Position numbers and translations under genes: made by a program | The notes under the pieces: generated by a model | Database searches by the model: none | The model's input: the letters and a program-made list of their open reading frames with translations, nothing else | What the model was told of the DNA's origin: nothing | Part shown: one piece after another, positions 1 to 13,385 of the stretch | Position numbering within the stretch: position 1 is the stretch's first letter | Layout: the number at the start of each line of letters is the position of its first letter | NCBI GenBank assembly: GCA_021234155.1 | Contig: JAJEKV010000084.1 | Span: 2,316,545 to 2,380,544 of the forward strand | DNA length: 64,000 nt | Origin: Isoetes taiwanensis | Lineage: Eukaryota; Streptophyta; Lycopodiopsida; Isoetales; Isoetaceae | Reading direction: 5' to 3'

Positions 1-288
1 AACTCTAGGGTTCAATGGCATGATCTGTGGTTGAGAAGACATAGTCCTGCAACCATGTAGGAGGCCTCCTTTGACGTGCAGGTCTTATTGCATTAAAATG
101 GTCAGTTGCATGCTCTGTGGCATCACCATCTCCTGTAAGCTCATTCTCAACATCAGTATTTTTTACAACATCATTACTTCCCATGACATCATTCTCTTCC
201 TTGTTGGTATTCTCCAAATAAGATGCTGATACAATAGATAAATTTTTGCTAGGAACTTCTATGTCTGCAACAATAACAAATGTGGATG
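1..288 (-). pseudogene. Integrase-to-RT linker of the outer copia element
   Basis: The minus frame ends in the copia linker signature RQRRPPTWLQDYV, which lies just before the reverse transcriptase in copia polyproteins. Its upstream part is acidic and rich in Asn, Glu and Asp, as this linker usually is. It continues in frame from the integrase end at 5345-5293 once the inner element is removed. A stop codon follows closely (DHAIEP then stop). The reverse transcriptase proper would lie outside the window. Confidence 0.75.
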
Positions 289-627
289 TGTCAAGGTTGC
301 ACCAAGAAAGGGAGAGAAGAGGATGCACACCAATATCCGAGAGCGCAAGCTCCCAAAACAAAGGCTAATTGGAATTGTATTGAACGTATGCATGAATACA
401 AGATATAAAAAGGGGCAGTAAATAATAACTGCTCCCGTTACCAACCACACATAAATATGCCGTAACTAATTAAGGCAAGTAGGCGCCGTAGCTAATTAAT
501 GCAAGTGGGTGGGCTGGTGTAGGTGCTGATGAAGTGCTGATTCAGCACATAGTCAGCACCTCTGTGCTGAGTGCTGTCAGTGCTGTCAAGCAGCAAGATG
601 GTGATCTCGATATCATATATCTCGACA
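289..627 (-). repeat. 3' LTR of inner copia element
   Basis: 339 bp, TG...CA termini. It is near-identical to 4949-5287; the five differences seen lie in the region of 371-570. The short TCGAG/CTTGA termini are inverted. Confidence 0.95.
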
Positions 628-637
628 CTCCTCCTTG
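628..637 (-). promoter_or_regulatory. Polypurine tract of inner copia element
   Basis: On the minus strand CAAGGAGGAG lies directly before the 3' LTR (TGTCGAG...), the expected plus-strand primer position. Confidence 0.75.
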
Positions 638-660
638 ATGAGAGGTCACCATCTCCATCC

Positions 661-2479
661 TCAACCTCCTCCTCCTGGAGATGAGATCTGGAATCTATCA
701 AGATCAATACCAAATCGATGTCGCTCAAAGAGCTCACGAGCCAAAGGCTTAGTCAAGAGATCTGCGGTATTGTCCCGTGTAGGAACATGCTCAATCTGAA
801 CTTTCTTATCAGCAACAAGGTCCCTTACAAAATGATAATGCTTGGGAACATGCTTAGATTTTGGATGTCGAACTTCAGCGGAGCACCAATCAATGCCACC
901 TTTGTTATCCATGAGCATCCTTGCTGGTCCAGGAGTGCATTGCCCAATGCCGGCAAGAAAGTCCTTGAAACTAATGATCTCACGGGCTGTTGTAGATGCT
1001 GCAACATACTCTGTTTCAGTGGATGAAAGAGATACATGCCCCTGTTTCTTGCTGATCCAAGCAATGGCAGCATTGGCAAGCAGAAAACAAATGCCGAATG
1101 TGGACCTGGAGTTGTCTATCACATCACTAAGTGAGGAATCACTATATGTCAGCAATGAAAAAGCATTACTATTGCTGCGATATGTAAGGCCATAATCAGC
1201 AGTACCCTTTAAGTAGCGGAGAATGTGCTTGGCCATTTCCCAATGCTTATGACCTGGATCTGCTGAAAATTGGCTGAGAGCTATAACAGCAAATGCAACG
1301 GGTCTGGTGCATGCAATACATGAGGCTGCCAATCAATTGCCGAAATGGAACTTTTGCCATAGAAAGACGTTCAGCATCAGATTGTGGACAATCTTTCTTA
1401 GTGAGAAGAGTACCTGAAGTCATAGGAACTTTAGATGGATTGCAATCAGCCATGCCAAGGCGCTCAAGCATTTCTTCAATGTACTTCTTTTGAGAGATAT
1501 GAAGAATCCCATTTTTCCGGTCTCTTGCAATTTGCAAACTCAAACAATAGCGAGCTTCACCCAAGTCTACCATTGGAAACTTAGCAGCAAGCCTTGTCTT
1601 GAATTCAGCAATGTGCTCATTATTGTTGCCTATGAGCAAGGAATCATCCACATACAAAGCAATGATGAGTAAGAACTTGCCTTGACGACGGATGTAGACA
1701 TTAGAATCAGCCTCAATAGGCTGGAATCCTTGGTCTTTGAAGAAAGAATCTATGGTCTTGTATCAAGCACGTGATGCTTGCTTTAAGCCATAAAGTGCCT
1801 CCGTCAATTTGCACACCAAATGCTCAGCACCAGCTTTGACATAACCCTGAGGTTGCTTCATATATATTTCTTCATCAAGTTTGCCATTCAGAAATGCTGT
1901 CTTGACATCTGTTTGATGAACCGTAAGATTATAATGAGCAGCAAATGCAAGAAGAATGCGAATGCTCATCATTTTGACCACCGGAGAAAATGTTTCCAAG
2001 TAATCAATGCCATATTTGGCTGAAACCCCTGTGCAACCAAGCGTGCTTTGTAGGCTGGTGATGGTGCCATCGGGGATGGAGCTTGCATTTGTAGACCCAT
2101 TTGTTACCAATGACCTTAGATCATGAGGAAGAGGAACCAAATCCCAAGTGCCATTTTGATCAATAGAATCCATTTCGTGGTCCATTGCCTGCTTTGCCAA
2201 TGAGGTGCGGCGACACATGAAATCTTCCACGATAGTGGTGGGTTCAGCGATAATAGCGACACCACAAAACTCCATAATCTTTGGGCATAATTTCAAAGAT
2301 AGAAAGCAAACCTTTGAGGGAGGAAAGCGTTTCCTTTTACCTCGACCAAGTTCTTCTTCAACTCCTCCTTGATTAGGATGATCAAAATCACCTCCTGGAT
2401 CAGATGGGTCAAGATCTCCTCCTTGATTGGATGTGTCAAGATCTGGTGTGTCCGAGGAAAAAAGGGTCTTTGGAAGCAC
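661..2479 (-). pseudogene. Reverse transcriptase and RNase H of inner copia element
   Basis: The first half of RT (2479-1763) shows the copia motifs ETFSPVVK, QTDVKTAFLNG and LYGLKQASRA. The next codon, normally Trp in this family, is TGA (1763-1765), a nonsense mutation. The catalytic YVDD lies at the start of the 1657-1247 frame, followed by the copia block ending LIGSLMYC. The RNase H (1332-661) is nearly complete: LTYSDSS, SLSSTETEY and the final STRDNTADLLTKPL-type motif are present. A frameshift at about 1290 separates RT from RNase H. Confidence 0.9.
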
Positions 2480-3899
2480 TGCAGTCTTTGGGACGCTGCC
2501 GAGAGTCTTTGGGACGGCACGCAGTCTTTGGAATATCGAGAAATTGATTAGATGGATTGGAAGCTATGGCGTCATCTGTTATCCATGCAGAGATATCAAG
2601 AAATTCCACATTAGGAGTGTTTGAACCTTGCTGAAATGCCGAAACATCTTCATGGAAAATAACATCCCGACTAACACAAAGCTTCTTGGTATCCGGATCA
2701 ATCAGCCTATAACCATGCTTGCACTGGTCAGAGAAACCGACAAAAATTATTTTCTTTTTGGTATGCTCAAGTTTCTTGCGATTTGCTTTGGGAATAAGCA
2801 TGAAGGCAAAGCACATCCAAAGACACGCATAAGCTAGACAAATTTGGCTTTATGCGGTGAAAGCTTGTTCGAGTCCGATTTTTCCACGACAACGATGGGC
2901 AATCTATTGAGAAGGTAAAGCCGAGTATCTTCTTGCTTCAGCCCAAAATTGAATGGGTCTTTGAGGATTGGCGACCAAACAACGTGCCATGTCAACAATC
3001 TTTGCGATTCTTCCGTTCGGCAAGCGCCATTATGTTGTGGAGTATGAGGCTCGGTAAGTTGGCGCTCAATACCATGATCGACACAAAAATGATTGAATGC
3101 TTGGTGGTAAATTCTCCACCATTATCGGATCGAGCTTCTTAATCCGATGGGCTACTTGGTTCTCAACAAAAAGCTTTCCATTCTTGGAAATGGGCAAATG
3201 CATCGATTTCGCTTCAAGAAGTAGACCCATGTTTTCTGCTCAAATCATCAATGAATGTCGAGGAAAATAATAGGCACGAGAGAGAAGGAACATGAGTTGG
3301 ACCACAAAGATCCGTGTGTACTAATTCAAGAAGAGCAAGAGCCACGAGAGCCAATGAGAGTAAAGGATCTGCGGTCTTTGTTTGCCCAATGCACAAGCCT
3401 CACAACTTGCAAGAGTAGGGTCTTGATGAAGATCAAAACCGTCTACAAGTTGGGGCAGGCTGGTTGAGTTGCTTTTCAGACCGATGTGGCCAAGCCTCTT
3501 ATGCTACAAATCACAGGTACCATTACCGCCAGACTACAAGAACAACTTGGTCAGCATATTCTTGGCCCAAATGGTAGAGATTACCCGTACGAATAGCACG
3601 AGCAAGGCTCTTTCCTGTAACTTTCTTTGCAAACAATGCGATCGTCACTATCAAAGATAACTTTTGTGCCCATATCGGTAAGGCGGCAAATGTAAATCAG
3701 GATCTTTACATAAAGTAGGAGAATACATTACCCCTTTTAGAGTGAAATGACCAAGACTTGTGGGTACTTGAATGTCACCCATTCCGCAGATTTGATGCTC
3801 ACTATTATCGCCGATTTGAACAATGTGATTGGAAGAGGTAGGTCTGAAATTTTCAAACCAATCTTTGTGCCAACTAATATGAGTTTTGTAGCACTGAAT
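2480..3899 (-). pseudogene. Protease and integrase of inner copia element, degraded
   Basis: The protease end and pre-integrase start are visible around 3830-3700 (a glycine-rich GMGDIQVPTSLGHFTLKGV stretch). The core integrase (3400-2850) is broken into short frames, with HTDLCGP recognisable near 3320. The integrase C-terminal region is clear at 2816-2600 (KKIIFVGFSDQCKHGYRLIDPDT, the copia GYS..KGYR-type motif). The enzyme would integrate the cDNA. The piece is non-functional as it stands. Confidence 0.7.
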
Positions 3900-4910
3900 C
3901 CATGATGAATTTGATAGAGCGAGGGGCTGCCACTTGTTTACAAAGATAGACATAATCCGGGCTGCATGGAACCACATTGGCTACGCTTACTTCTTCAACA
4001 ATTTGGGCCACATTGGCTGAAGCTTTGTTTGTCTCCAAAGCTTTCAGTTTGTACTCAAGATCCTTCATCTTCTTCCTACATTCTGCTGCGGTATGATTGC
4101 CTTTCTTGCAATAGTCACGCGGACTTCTTTGCTTGGATCTTTGTGCCTTTCTTTGTCGGCACCCTTGAAGGCATTCTTTGCCTCTTTTGTTATTCTTCTT
4201 TTTCTTAGCTTTTTCATTCCCTTTGGCATAGGATTTAGGCTCAGAATGGCCTGCAAAGAAAGCATTATGCTCGTCTTTGATGATCCCAGCATCCTTCCTC
4301 ATCATAATCTCCTCCTTGACGGAAGTGATTGCGATTGAGATCCATGTCGGCAATTTGCATGAGATTCTTTGCGCCAAAGCATGGAAAGAATTGGGTAAGG
4401 ATCTAAGAAAGAAGAATAATTGCAATGAAGGAGAGATCTTATTCTCTTCTCCGAGGAGGCTTCAATCTGCCCGAAGGTGTTCTTCATGCGATCTGCGAAT
4501 TTGTCAAGACTCTCGGTCTCTTCCCAAGATATTCACCACTTCAAAGATACAAATGCCCAATTTGTGTATGGGTCTTCTTTTCATGCTCTTGGATGAGAGC
4601 ATTCCATAAATCATGGTTGTTCTCCTTCCGAACCTCATCAAGAAGAGATTCAGAAAGCCCAATCGTAGCCATAGCCTTGTCATCCATTTGCCAAGCATCA
4701 AAAACGATTTATTCTTGCCATCTGGCGCAAGCTTCGGTCTTGGTTCTTGGCCACTAACAATTCCTCAAACTCCTTCAGCCTTAAGAATGAGAGTCATTCT
4801 TCTCTTCCATTCTTTGGAAAACACGTGCCATCGAAGATTTGAATCACCACGACCGCCGAGGGAAGGTAATGCAGTTGTAGCTTGCATCCTTCTCCATTCT
4901 TTGTGTTGAT
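3900..4910 (-). pseudogene. Gag of inner copia element, frameshifted
   Basis: Copia gag pieces lie in three frames (4701-4504, 4487-4302, 4425-3874). The last carries the C-terminal zinc knuckle, CKKGNHTAAEC, followed by a lysine- and leucine-rich coiled region. It would package the RNA. The sequence shows at least two frameshifts, so no intact gag can be read. It lies immediately downstream of the primer-binding site, as expected. Confidence 0.75.
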
Positions 4911-4936
4911 CTTGAATCAATCTCAGCACACCTAGT

Positions 4937-4948
4937 GCTCTGATACCA
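4937..4948 (-). promoter_or_regulatory. Primer-binding site of inner copia element
   Basis: On the minus strand this reads TGGTATCAGAGC, complementary to the 3' end of initiator methionine tRNA, the usual plant copia primer. It directly abuts the 5' LTR. Confidence 0.95.
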
Positions 4949-5287
4949 TGTCAAGGTTGCACCAAGAAAGGGAGAGAAGAGGATGCACACCAATATCCGA
5001 GAGCGCAAGCTCCCAAAACAAAGGCTAATTGAAATTGTATTGAACGTATGTATGAATACAAGATATAAAAAGGGCCAGTAAATAATAACTGCTCCCGTTA
5101 CCAACCACACATAAATATGCCGTAACTAATTAAGGCAAGTAGGCGCCGTAGCTAATTAAGGCAAGTGGGTGGGCTGGTGTAGGTGCTGATGAAGTGCTGA
5201 TTCAGCACATAGTCAGCACCTCTGTGTTGAGTGCTGTCAGTGCTGTCAAGCAGCAAGATGGTGATCTCGATATCATATATCTCGACA
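4949..5287 (-). repeat. 5' LTR of inner copia element
   Basis: 339-bp partner of 289-627. The primer-binding site touches its left edge, which fixes it as the 5' LTR of a minus-strand element. Confidence 0.95.
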
Positions 5288-5292
5288 GGATG

Positions 5293-6526
5293 CTTTTGAA
5301 CTCTCATAATCATTGAATTCAGCATGGTAGCTGGTCACTAGTTTCTAAGTCTCAAGATCAATAAATCTGTATGCTTTTCTATTACTGTAGTAACCTATGA
5401 ACATGCATGATTTTGCTTGACTGCCTAGCTTGGAGTTTGGAATATTCAACTTTACAAAGGCTTTGCACCCAAAAACTTTCAAATGTTTAAGAACAGGAGG
5501 TTTACCTGACCATATTTCTTCAGGAACTTTAAACTCAAGGAACTTTAAACTCAAGTTTAGCATGAGGGGCTCTATTCACCAAATAGGCTGCAGTAGCTAC
5601 GGCTTCACCCCAAAACAAGCTGGTACCTTCATGCTTAGCAACAGTGTTCTGGCCATTTCAATGAGAGTCCGTTAACCCTTTCTGCTCATAGGTAAGGTGC
5701 AGTGAGTTGATGCTCAATCCCATTAAATATGCAAAAATCCTCAAAGGCTTTAGAACAAAAATCACCTCGTTGTCAGATCTCAAAGCTAGATCTGATTTCC
5801 AGTTCCCTTTTCAACTAATTGTTTGAAAATGCAAAAATACTCAAAATATTGGTCCTTGTTCTTGAGCATATATACAAATACCTTCTTGGAGAAATCATCT
5901 AGAAATACAAGGAAATATTTTGATCATGCAGAAGTAGTTGGACTGATTGGACCACATAGGTCAGTGTGCAGCAGAGCAAGTCTCTAATTTGCATGTGAAT
6001 TGGAAGCTGAAAATCTCCCCCTAGTGATTTTGCACTGCAGACAAATGTTACAAGGCCTAGTGGACACCTTGCCAGTCTTCACGAATCCTTGTTTAAGAAT
6101 TCCATTCGAAAGGGAGCGATGTGCCCAAGTCTATAATGCCACAAGGTTTGCTCAAAAGGAGCTTCTCCTGCATAATACACTTCTTCAATGATTTTAGGTG
6201 TCCCAAGGATCTCGTACAAGTTGCCTTTCAGGACGGCTTGGATCAGAACTTGCCTATTTTTATCGGTACTTTCACAACTGGAGGTAGAAAATTTAATCTC
6301 ATTTCTTGCATCAGCGGACCGACAAGAGATTCTTTTGCAAATGTGGTACATGCAGAACATTTTGAACAATGTTGATAGAGTTCCCAAAAAGAATAAAAAT
6401 ACTACCTGTTCCAATCGCCTTTTGAATGTGATGATCTCCCATTCAAATCATCCTAAGACGTGACAGCAACTGGTAATTGAAGAAAAGTTCCCTTTTTGGA
6501 GGTCATGTGGCTTGTAGCTCCGGAAT
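5293..6526 (-). pseudogene. Protease, pre-integrase and integrase fragments of the outer copia element
   Basis: The 6414-6079 minus frame carries the GAG-pre-integrase signature, with the zinc-binding histidine region ending LWHYRLGHI. Before it, at about 6540-6480, lies a protease-type SGATSHMT-like stretch. The catalytic integrase core (about 6050-5600) is badly frameshifted. The integrase C-terminal part is clear at 5563-5345, with the copia motif VFGCKAFV followed by GYYSNRKAYRF. It would have cut and joined element cDNA to the host chromosome. Stops and frameshifts make it non-functional. Next to it, at 5292, begins the target duplication of the inner copia insertion. Confidence 0.8.
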
Positions 6527-7450
6527 CTATATACCATTTAGAACTAGGCTTAGGAACTCACCATGATCATCCTCCATTTCTTCAACTATGCAGTTATGTT
6601 CGTCCTCAGAAATCTCTGCACATTTTTCTTCCTCTGCAATGGCTGCTTGTTCTTTGGGTACAAGTGCAGGAGCTCGGCAATCCCTTGCCAAATTTCCAGT
6701 CTTTTGGCGTCGAAAGCAAGTTGCTTTGTTTTTGTCAAAACGAGGCTTTTGGCCTCCATTTTTCTCTCCCTTCTTGTTCTTGGCTTCACTAAACATCAGC
6801 ATATCTGTCAGAAGATGCGCCTTATTTTGGTTCTGGCGGATTACTTCAGCTTTAAGCCGCTCTATAGCCTTATCAAAGGTGTATTCCGATAGCCTTCCTT
6901 CCATATTGATGATCACCCTCTCAAAGGTTGAAGGTAGACTATTCAACAGCATGTAACCTTCTCATCTTCCGTAATATCAACACCAGTGGCTTGTAATTCG
7001 TCCAACATTTTCCTCATGATGCATGCATGCTCATGGAAATCTCCTCCCTCAGTCAAGTGAAGACTGTAGAGCCTTTTCCTCAGAGCAAGACGATTCCCAG
7101 CCAAATCAGAAGCATAATGATTCATTAGAACTTGCCAAATTGCCTGGGCAGATGAAAGTCCCCTGACCAATCTTGCAGGGATATCATCTAAACCAGAACA
7201 AATCACTAATCGCGCATTCCGATCCTTCTCAGCAAGGTCCGAAGCGGATTCAGTCAGGACAACCTCAATGGTTGCTTCATCAGTGCGCTCAACAGCACTA
7301 GATACGGCAGGAGTGCCTTGATACACACTCCCAGTGGGATTAACGACCCCCCAAAGGCCCTTATCCTCCAGGATCATCTAGATTCGCCATTTCCAAAGCA
7401 TGAAGTTCTTCCCAGTGAATCGGGGAATAAGCTTCCATTCGAAGGCACTC
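6527..7450 (-). pseudogene. Gag of the outer copia element
   Basis: The UBN2-type copia gag polyprotein would package element RNA into a particle. The N-terminal part shows the LWGVV motif after a tryptophan-rich stretch and an alpha-helical core (7377-6943). It is followed in another frame by 141 residues (6952-6527) ending in a zinc knuckle of the form C-x2-x-C...H...C around CFRRQKTGNLARDC, in which the first part is slightly altered. A TAG stop separates the first conserved tryptophan stretch (about 7430-7380) from MILEDKGLW. There is at least one frameshift, near 6945. No convincing start codon lies in the gag frame upstream, so the true 5' end is uncertain. Confidence 0.8.
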
Positions 7451-7464
7451 AGTGTACCAAACAT

Positions 7465-7546
7465 TCTCCATCATACAAATAACAAATGTGGTTAACTCAA
7501 GGATATCTCCATCATACAAATAACAAATGTGGTTAACTCAAGGATA
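7465..7546 (+). repeat. 41-bp tandem duplication
   Basis: Two perfect copies of a 41-bp unit (7465-7505, 7506-7546) beginning TCTCCATCATACAAATAAC, just beyond the gag start of the outer copia element. Confidence 0.9.
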
Positions 7547-8205
7547 CGTGAGAATCAGTAAGGACAGGAACAGAATCAGTGCAGTTACATTCGTGGGCCC
7601 ATAACCTAAATAAAACTCAAAAATAACAACGGAAATGTAATCAGGACAATAAGCAAGAACTCGAATGATCAAAACACAGTAATCTCATTAACAAATGTCT
7701 TCAGTTCAAATACAAGGATCTCCAACAATTAAGCTCAGAATTTTGGAGAATTTCGGAGTTACTTGTGCCACAATTTCTTCAACCGCTTAACTACTTGCTA
7801 AAACATGACTTACAGAGTAATAACCAAAATGGAAACTTGTTCAAACACTTAATATTTTCACACAAGTTGTGCTGCAGCACAAGGTCCGGGTGCCCGTTTC
7901 TGCAATTTGACACCTTTTCCAGTACTTTTATAGCCTTATATACTATTATGGAATGGGCAGTAAACTGGTAGATGGTCTAGATTCAATGGAAGAGATCCAC
8001 AATAAATTTCCTCCGATCCAAAGGTGAAGGAATTGCTTTAGAAATTTCTATATAGTCTCAAGGAATTTCCTTCATGGCTAAACTTTATTGTGAAGTCAAC
8101 AGTGATGATGCCAAAACAGTATACTTCCATTGCAATAAAACAAGAATGTAAACTCTTGAACAGCAAACCCAGTAAATTAAAAGTTGCAGAATATACTGTG
8201 AAGTA
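7547..8205. other. No gene recognised
   Basis: AT-rich sequence between the outer copia gag and the hairpin element. It may include the decayed 5' LTR of the outer copia, but I could not match it to another LTR because the partner lies outside the window. Confidence 0.5.
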
Positions 8206-8327
8206 TAAGGGTAAGCTTTTTGGGATGCAATTCCCTGTTTGCCCGGTGGATGTGCTGCGACCGGCGGCAGCCGGGAGCAGCCCACTGGAAGCAAATAGGG
8301 AATTGCAGACCAAAATGCTTACCCTTA
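8206..8327 (+). repeat. 122-bp foldback (hairpin) element, copy A
   Basis: The ends TAAGGGTAAG and CTTACCCTTA are inverted, and the pairing continues inward through TGCAATTCCCT / AGGGAATTGCA to a central GC-rich hairpin CCGGC-GGCA-GCCGG. The central 20 bp (8258-8277, CGACCGGCGGCAGCCGGGAG) recur in inverse orientation inside another hairpin of similar size at 47871-47988. It is probably a miniature foldback transposon; a small-RNA-producing hairpin is also possible. Confidence 0.75.
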
Positions 8328-8437
8328 CAATATCATAATCGGGGAGGCATTTTCTTCAATCAGGAGCCTAGAACCAGATTTCAGAACTTAAATCTTGTTA
8401 GATCGATGAAAATGTCTTTAAAATTGGAGCACGCACC

Positions 8438-8888
8438 TGTTCTGCCTTTGAAATCTCTGTTGGAACTGCTTGTTCTGCCCTTGAAATCTCTGTTGGAACT
8501 GCCTTCTCCATTGGTTGCACTGGAAATCTTGACAAGACTCCTTTGTTTCTCGTGCATGTTCAAGAAATTTACTCCGGCGATCAAAACAACATGTCCAAGT
8601 CTTCTATGCGGCAAAAATATGGGGCTTCTGCACTAATATGGGGCTTCTGCACTGCCAAAACAGAGGATTCGAGGGGATTTTGTGTGCAGAAACAGCGTAT
8701 TTCTGAACGATTAAGAGCAAAAATATGGGGTTTCTATACTGCTGAAACAGGGGATTCTTGTGCAGGAGATTTTGTGTGCCGAAACAGGGGTTCTTGTGCA
8801 GGGGATTTTGTGTTAAGCAGGCTTCTTGATCGCGTCGGGGTTCTTGTGCAGGGGATTTTGTGTTCAAGCAGGCTTCTTGATCGCGTCC
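8438..8888 (+). repeat. Cluster of short tandem repeats
   Basis: Two copies of a 33-bp unit (TTCTGCC-TTGAAATCTCTG...) lie at 8438-8504. At about 8786-8888 two roughly 51-bp units begin GGGGTTCTTGTGCAGGGGAT and end CTTGATCGCGTC. Between them (8600-8780) are several degenerate units with ATATGGGGCTTCTGCACT and GGGGATTTTGTGT. The open frames here are products of the repeats. Confidence 0.75.
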
Positions 8889-9447
8889 ACCGGAACTAGT
8901 AAACCAGAATTTGTAGACCCAATTGTCATGCCGTGATATTGGCTGATGCCATGTGGCATCACAGAAATACACCACCGAAGAAAATGTCGACCCGATTATG
9001 ATATTGTGATCGGTTTATATAACATTTAAGGAGCTTCCTTGAACAGTTATAACTTCTCGTCGAATGCAGCCATTTGCAGCCATTTGCGATGATTCCATTT
9101 CTAGGTCATGCATTGGCAACATGGACCAAGCAAAATTATTCCAGGCATTGGAAACCCAACGTATTCAAATTACCAAAAATAATCAGCTATCAGTTAACAC
9201 CATGATTGGGATCCATCTCTTAGTTATTATTGGTATGTTTTCTATATACCGTTATTGTGTTAAACAAATGGACCAAGTGACTTTTTTTGTTCTTTAAGTT
9301 TGTTCTTTCTCAAACCCACGTTACTTTCTCTGGTCATAGGTTTACACTACCTTTTAAACCCGCTAATGAGTAGTACAAGCATCAGAGTTTTGGATTCAGC
9401 TTATGGTTATTTGTATACCAATTATAAAAAATAGTACTCGATGATGC
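8889..9447. other. Intergenic, 3' side of the OPR gene
   Basis: No gene recognised. A 77-codon plus-strand frame (9064-9297) includes one hydrophobic segment, but nothing supports it as a gene. Confidence 0.4.
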
Positions 9448-11118
<1,671 letters not shown>

Positions 11119-11163
11119 TCATCAGCCAGCAATGGCCATCCAGGCCATCAACATGACCCATCC

Positions 11164-11617
11164 GGGGGCTCAAGATAATCTTACCCTGGTTTAAGGGATC
11201 CGGAGGTGTGATCCTGGAGGACGGCATCCCGGGAGGACGTGTGATCCCGGAGGGCGGGATCCCATGGGTCTTACCGCGGTTAAAGGCTACTTGCGCGATT
11301 CGTAGGCCATTTTTGGCAAGATTGGGGCGGCGCCATTCTCACAAGCGCTCACACTCCTTCCTCCTCTGGCGATACCGATCCTATCCTCCCCGATTCCGAC
11401 CACCCTAGCACGAGCCATCCCGATTTGGAGGAGAATCGAGCAAGAAAAAGCCACACAAAAACCCCGATTTTCCCTATAAGGGTTCAATTTTTTGTGCGAT
11501 TCGCACTTCTTGATGGGGGTCCCGAGATCCTCAGGGATCACACGTCCTCGGGATCTTGGAGTCCTCGGGATCACACCTCGGGATCCCTCAATCCGGGTAA
11601 GATTATCCCGAGCCCCC
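11164..11617. mobile_element. Foldback MITE with about 100-bp terminal inverted repeats
   Basis: The left arm (11164 to about 11262) begins GGGGGCTC and is matched in reverse complement by the right arm (about 11516-11617) ending GAGCCCCC. Both arms contain internal GATCCCGGAGG-type subrepeats. ATCC flanks both ends (11160-11163 and 11618-11621), a possible 4-bp target duplication. No transposase is present. It lies about 160 bp upstream of the OPR start codon. Confidence 0.75.
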
Positions 11618-13385
11618 ATCCAGGGTACCTAATATGTACCGCCTGGCAAAGACACCCGGTACCTACGCAAAGACACCGGTTTTCGCATTCAAGCGGACCT
11701 TGACTGCGGAGCTTAGATTTTGAATCTTACTTCAATTCAGAATGTTCCGGCATGAGGGATTCATAAGCCCAAACATGATTCAGAATGAGAATGCGAGCAA
11801 TGGGGCCTGTTTTTGCAGCAATATTTTGTATCTTGGAAGGCGCTGGTTAATGTTGTATGTTAATCGCTATTTTTTGAGGAAATGTTCTCCGAGAATGCTC
11901 TATTGTGAATAAATCTTCTTCTGAAATCTTCTATTTTGGAAACTTCTTCCTGATTACAAGCAGTTGCGCAGATATAGAGTTAGTCCGTTGAGACAAAATA
12001 GAAGGTACAAACTGAAGGATGTTACCTTAGGAAGATGTTGAAAGACGACAAGAAGACAGGAGCTTGAATTTCTTTTCTATCAGAGGAGAGAAAAGAAGCT
12101 AAAGCAAAGACACGAATATTCTCTGCATTGAATTAAGGTCAGCTTGTTGGTGACCTGATGGGGCATTAGGGGAGTCTACAGACTTGAGCTTTACTGAAAT
12201 GTTTGTGATATGGTGTATTCTTTTGGAAGAGGATATTTGCTGAGGTCCAGATGATTGGCTGTTTAGAGTGAGTGAACTTTTTTCTATCAGCAACTAAACA
12301 TTTCTCACTAAGATATTTTGCAATGCCGAGGGATTCTGTTAGTTAACTTTTCATCTGCTATGATTCAGGAAGTCTGTGAGTTTTGTGTGCTATGATTCAC
12401 AGCCGAGTCAAAAAAATCATCTTTAGGCCTAGGGAAACCTGCAATTATTCTCTATGCGCTGCTTATAGAAAGATGAGGACGATAAAACTTTATATTAAAA
12501 CATGAGTAGTCACCTCTTCTCTTTTTGCTGTTCTTACAGGTACAGGAAAATACAATCAAAGCAGAAAAAGTTGGCCTACTTTATCAAGTTAAAGCAATCA
12601 AATCTTGGCAAGAGTACTCCTGCCACAAATATGGATGCCGTCTCCACGACAAAAGCAAAGAAACATGGTTAGTTGTACAGGTTAACCAACAATGTGTGCC
12701 ATCTTGTTGTATTAGTGATTTTGGAAGCATGAAGTTCTTTTTCAAAAATGATTTGGCTGAGCATTGTTTAGTTGTAGTTATATATTTAAAGTGTTCATAG
12801 GAATTTATATTTTGTCAAGCATGTTTTCTCAACACCTGTGGTGCAGTAAACATTGTGAAAGAAGGATCATCATTTAAACTTGGGTTCAACTTGCTTGCCA
12901 TGGTATTGGTTAACAAAACATAGTCTAAATCATTCTCTGTATTTTTTGCCATCTCATCTTCCCATGATTAACAACAAAAGTTAATATTCTAAGCCAAGGG
13001 GAAATCATGAATGCCCGATTAGATTTCTTCATCGTGTGCAAGCCATATACAATTGAATTTCTGAACAAATCATATCATATCAAAACATGGATAACGAACC
13101 AATTGCATCAACAGTGTATCACTCTAATTATATATTCTTTGTACTTATGCTTACCACATAAGTCAAAGTAATTATATATTCTCTTGTATAATGATGGATT
13201 CAGGATGATATTATGTTTAAATCTCTACCAAGTTTCTTTGTTGGCTTATTCTCGGTCTGCTTGGAACTTAATTCCATAGGCACATGAATGCTTTGAAAAT
13301 ACTCTAGACGAATCTACATGGCTTTGTACTGCAATTTTATGATATCATTATTTGGAAGAGGGAAACATCCAAACCTATAAAGAAT
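11618..13385. other. No gene recognised
   Basis: A plus-strand 91-codon frame (12525-12800) and a minus-strand 64-codon frame (12293-12099) show no recognisable domain. The rest is AT-rich sequence without clear repeats. Confidence 0.4.

Larger units (their letters stand above)
289..5287 (-). mobile_element. Complete Ty1/copia retrotransposon nested in the older copia element
   Basis: Two 339-bp LTRs (289-627 and 4949-5287) begin TGTCAAGG and end CTCGACA on the plus strand. They are flanked by the perfect 5-bp duplication GGATG (284-288 and 5288-5292). By eye the LTRs differ at five positions, about 1.5 percent, so the insertion is fairly recent. A primer-binding site lies at 4937-4948 and a purine tract at 628-637, both placed for minus-strand orientation. 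The internal order is gag, protease, integrase, RT and RNase H, reading right to left. Several nonsense codons and frameshifts make it non-autonomous now. Confidence 0.95.
1..7460 (-). mobile_element. Older Ty1/copia retrotransposon, partial, interrupted by a second copia element
   Basis: Minus-strand copia remains lie on both sides of the inner element at 289-5287. Reading leftward they run gag (about 7450-6527), protease and integrase (6540-5345), and then, across the inner element, the integrase-to-reverse-transcriptase linker (288-1). With the inner element and one copy of its GGATG duplication removed, the frame continues without a break from the integrase end into the linker, which shows that this was one element. 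Reverse transcriptase and the 3' LTR should lie left of base 1. I could not find its 5' LTR or primer-binding site right of gag. In-frame stops and frameshifts mark it as dead. Confidence 0.85.

Noticed and set aside
4844-5110. Minus-strand frame through the copia LTR (and its twin at 259-450)
   Set aside because: The same frame occurs in both LTRs; it is LTR sequence, not a gene.
6496-6956. Overlapping plus-strand frames of about 100-120 residues opposite copia gag
   Set aside because: They are antisense shadows of the gag frame.
9064-9297. Plus-strand 77-residue frame with one membrane-like segment
   Set aside because: No start context, family match or neighbour supports it.
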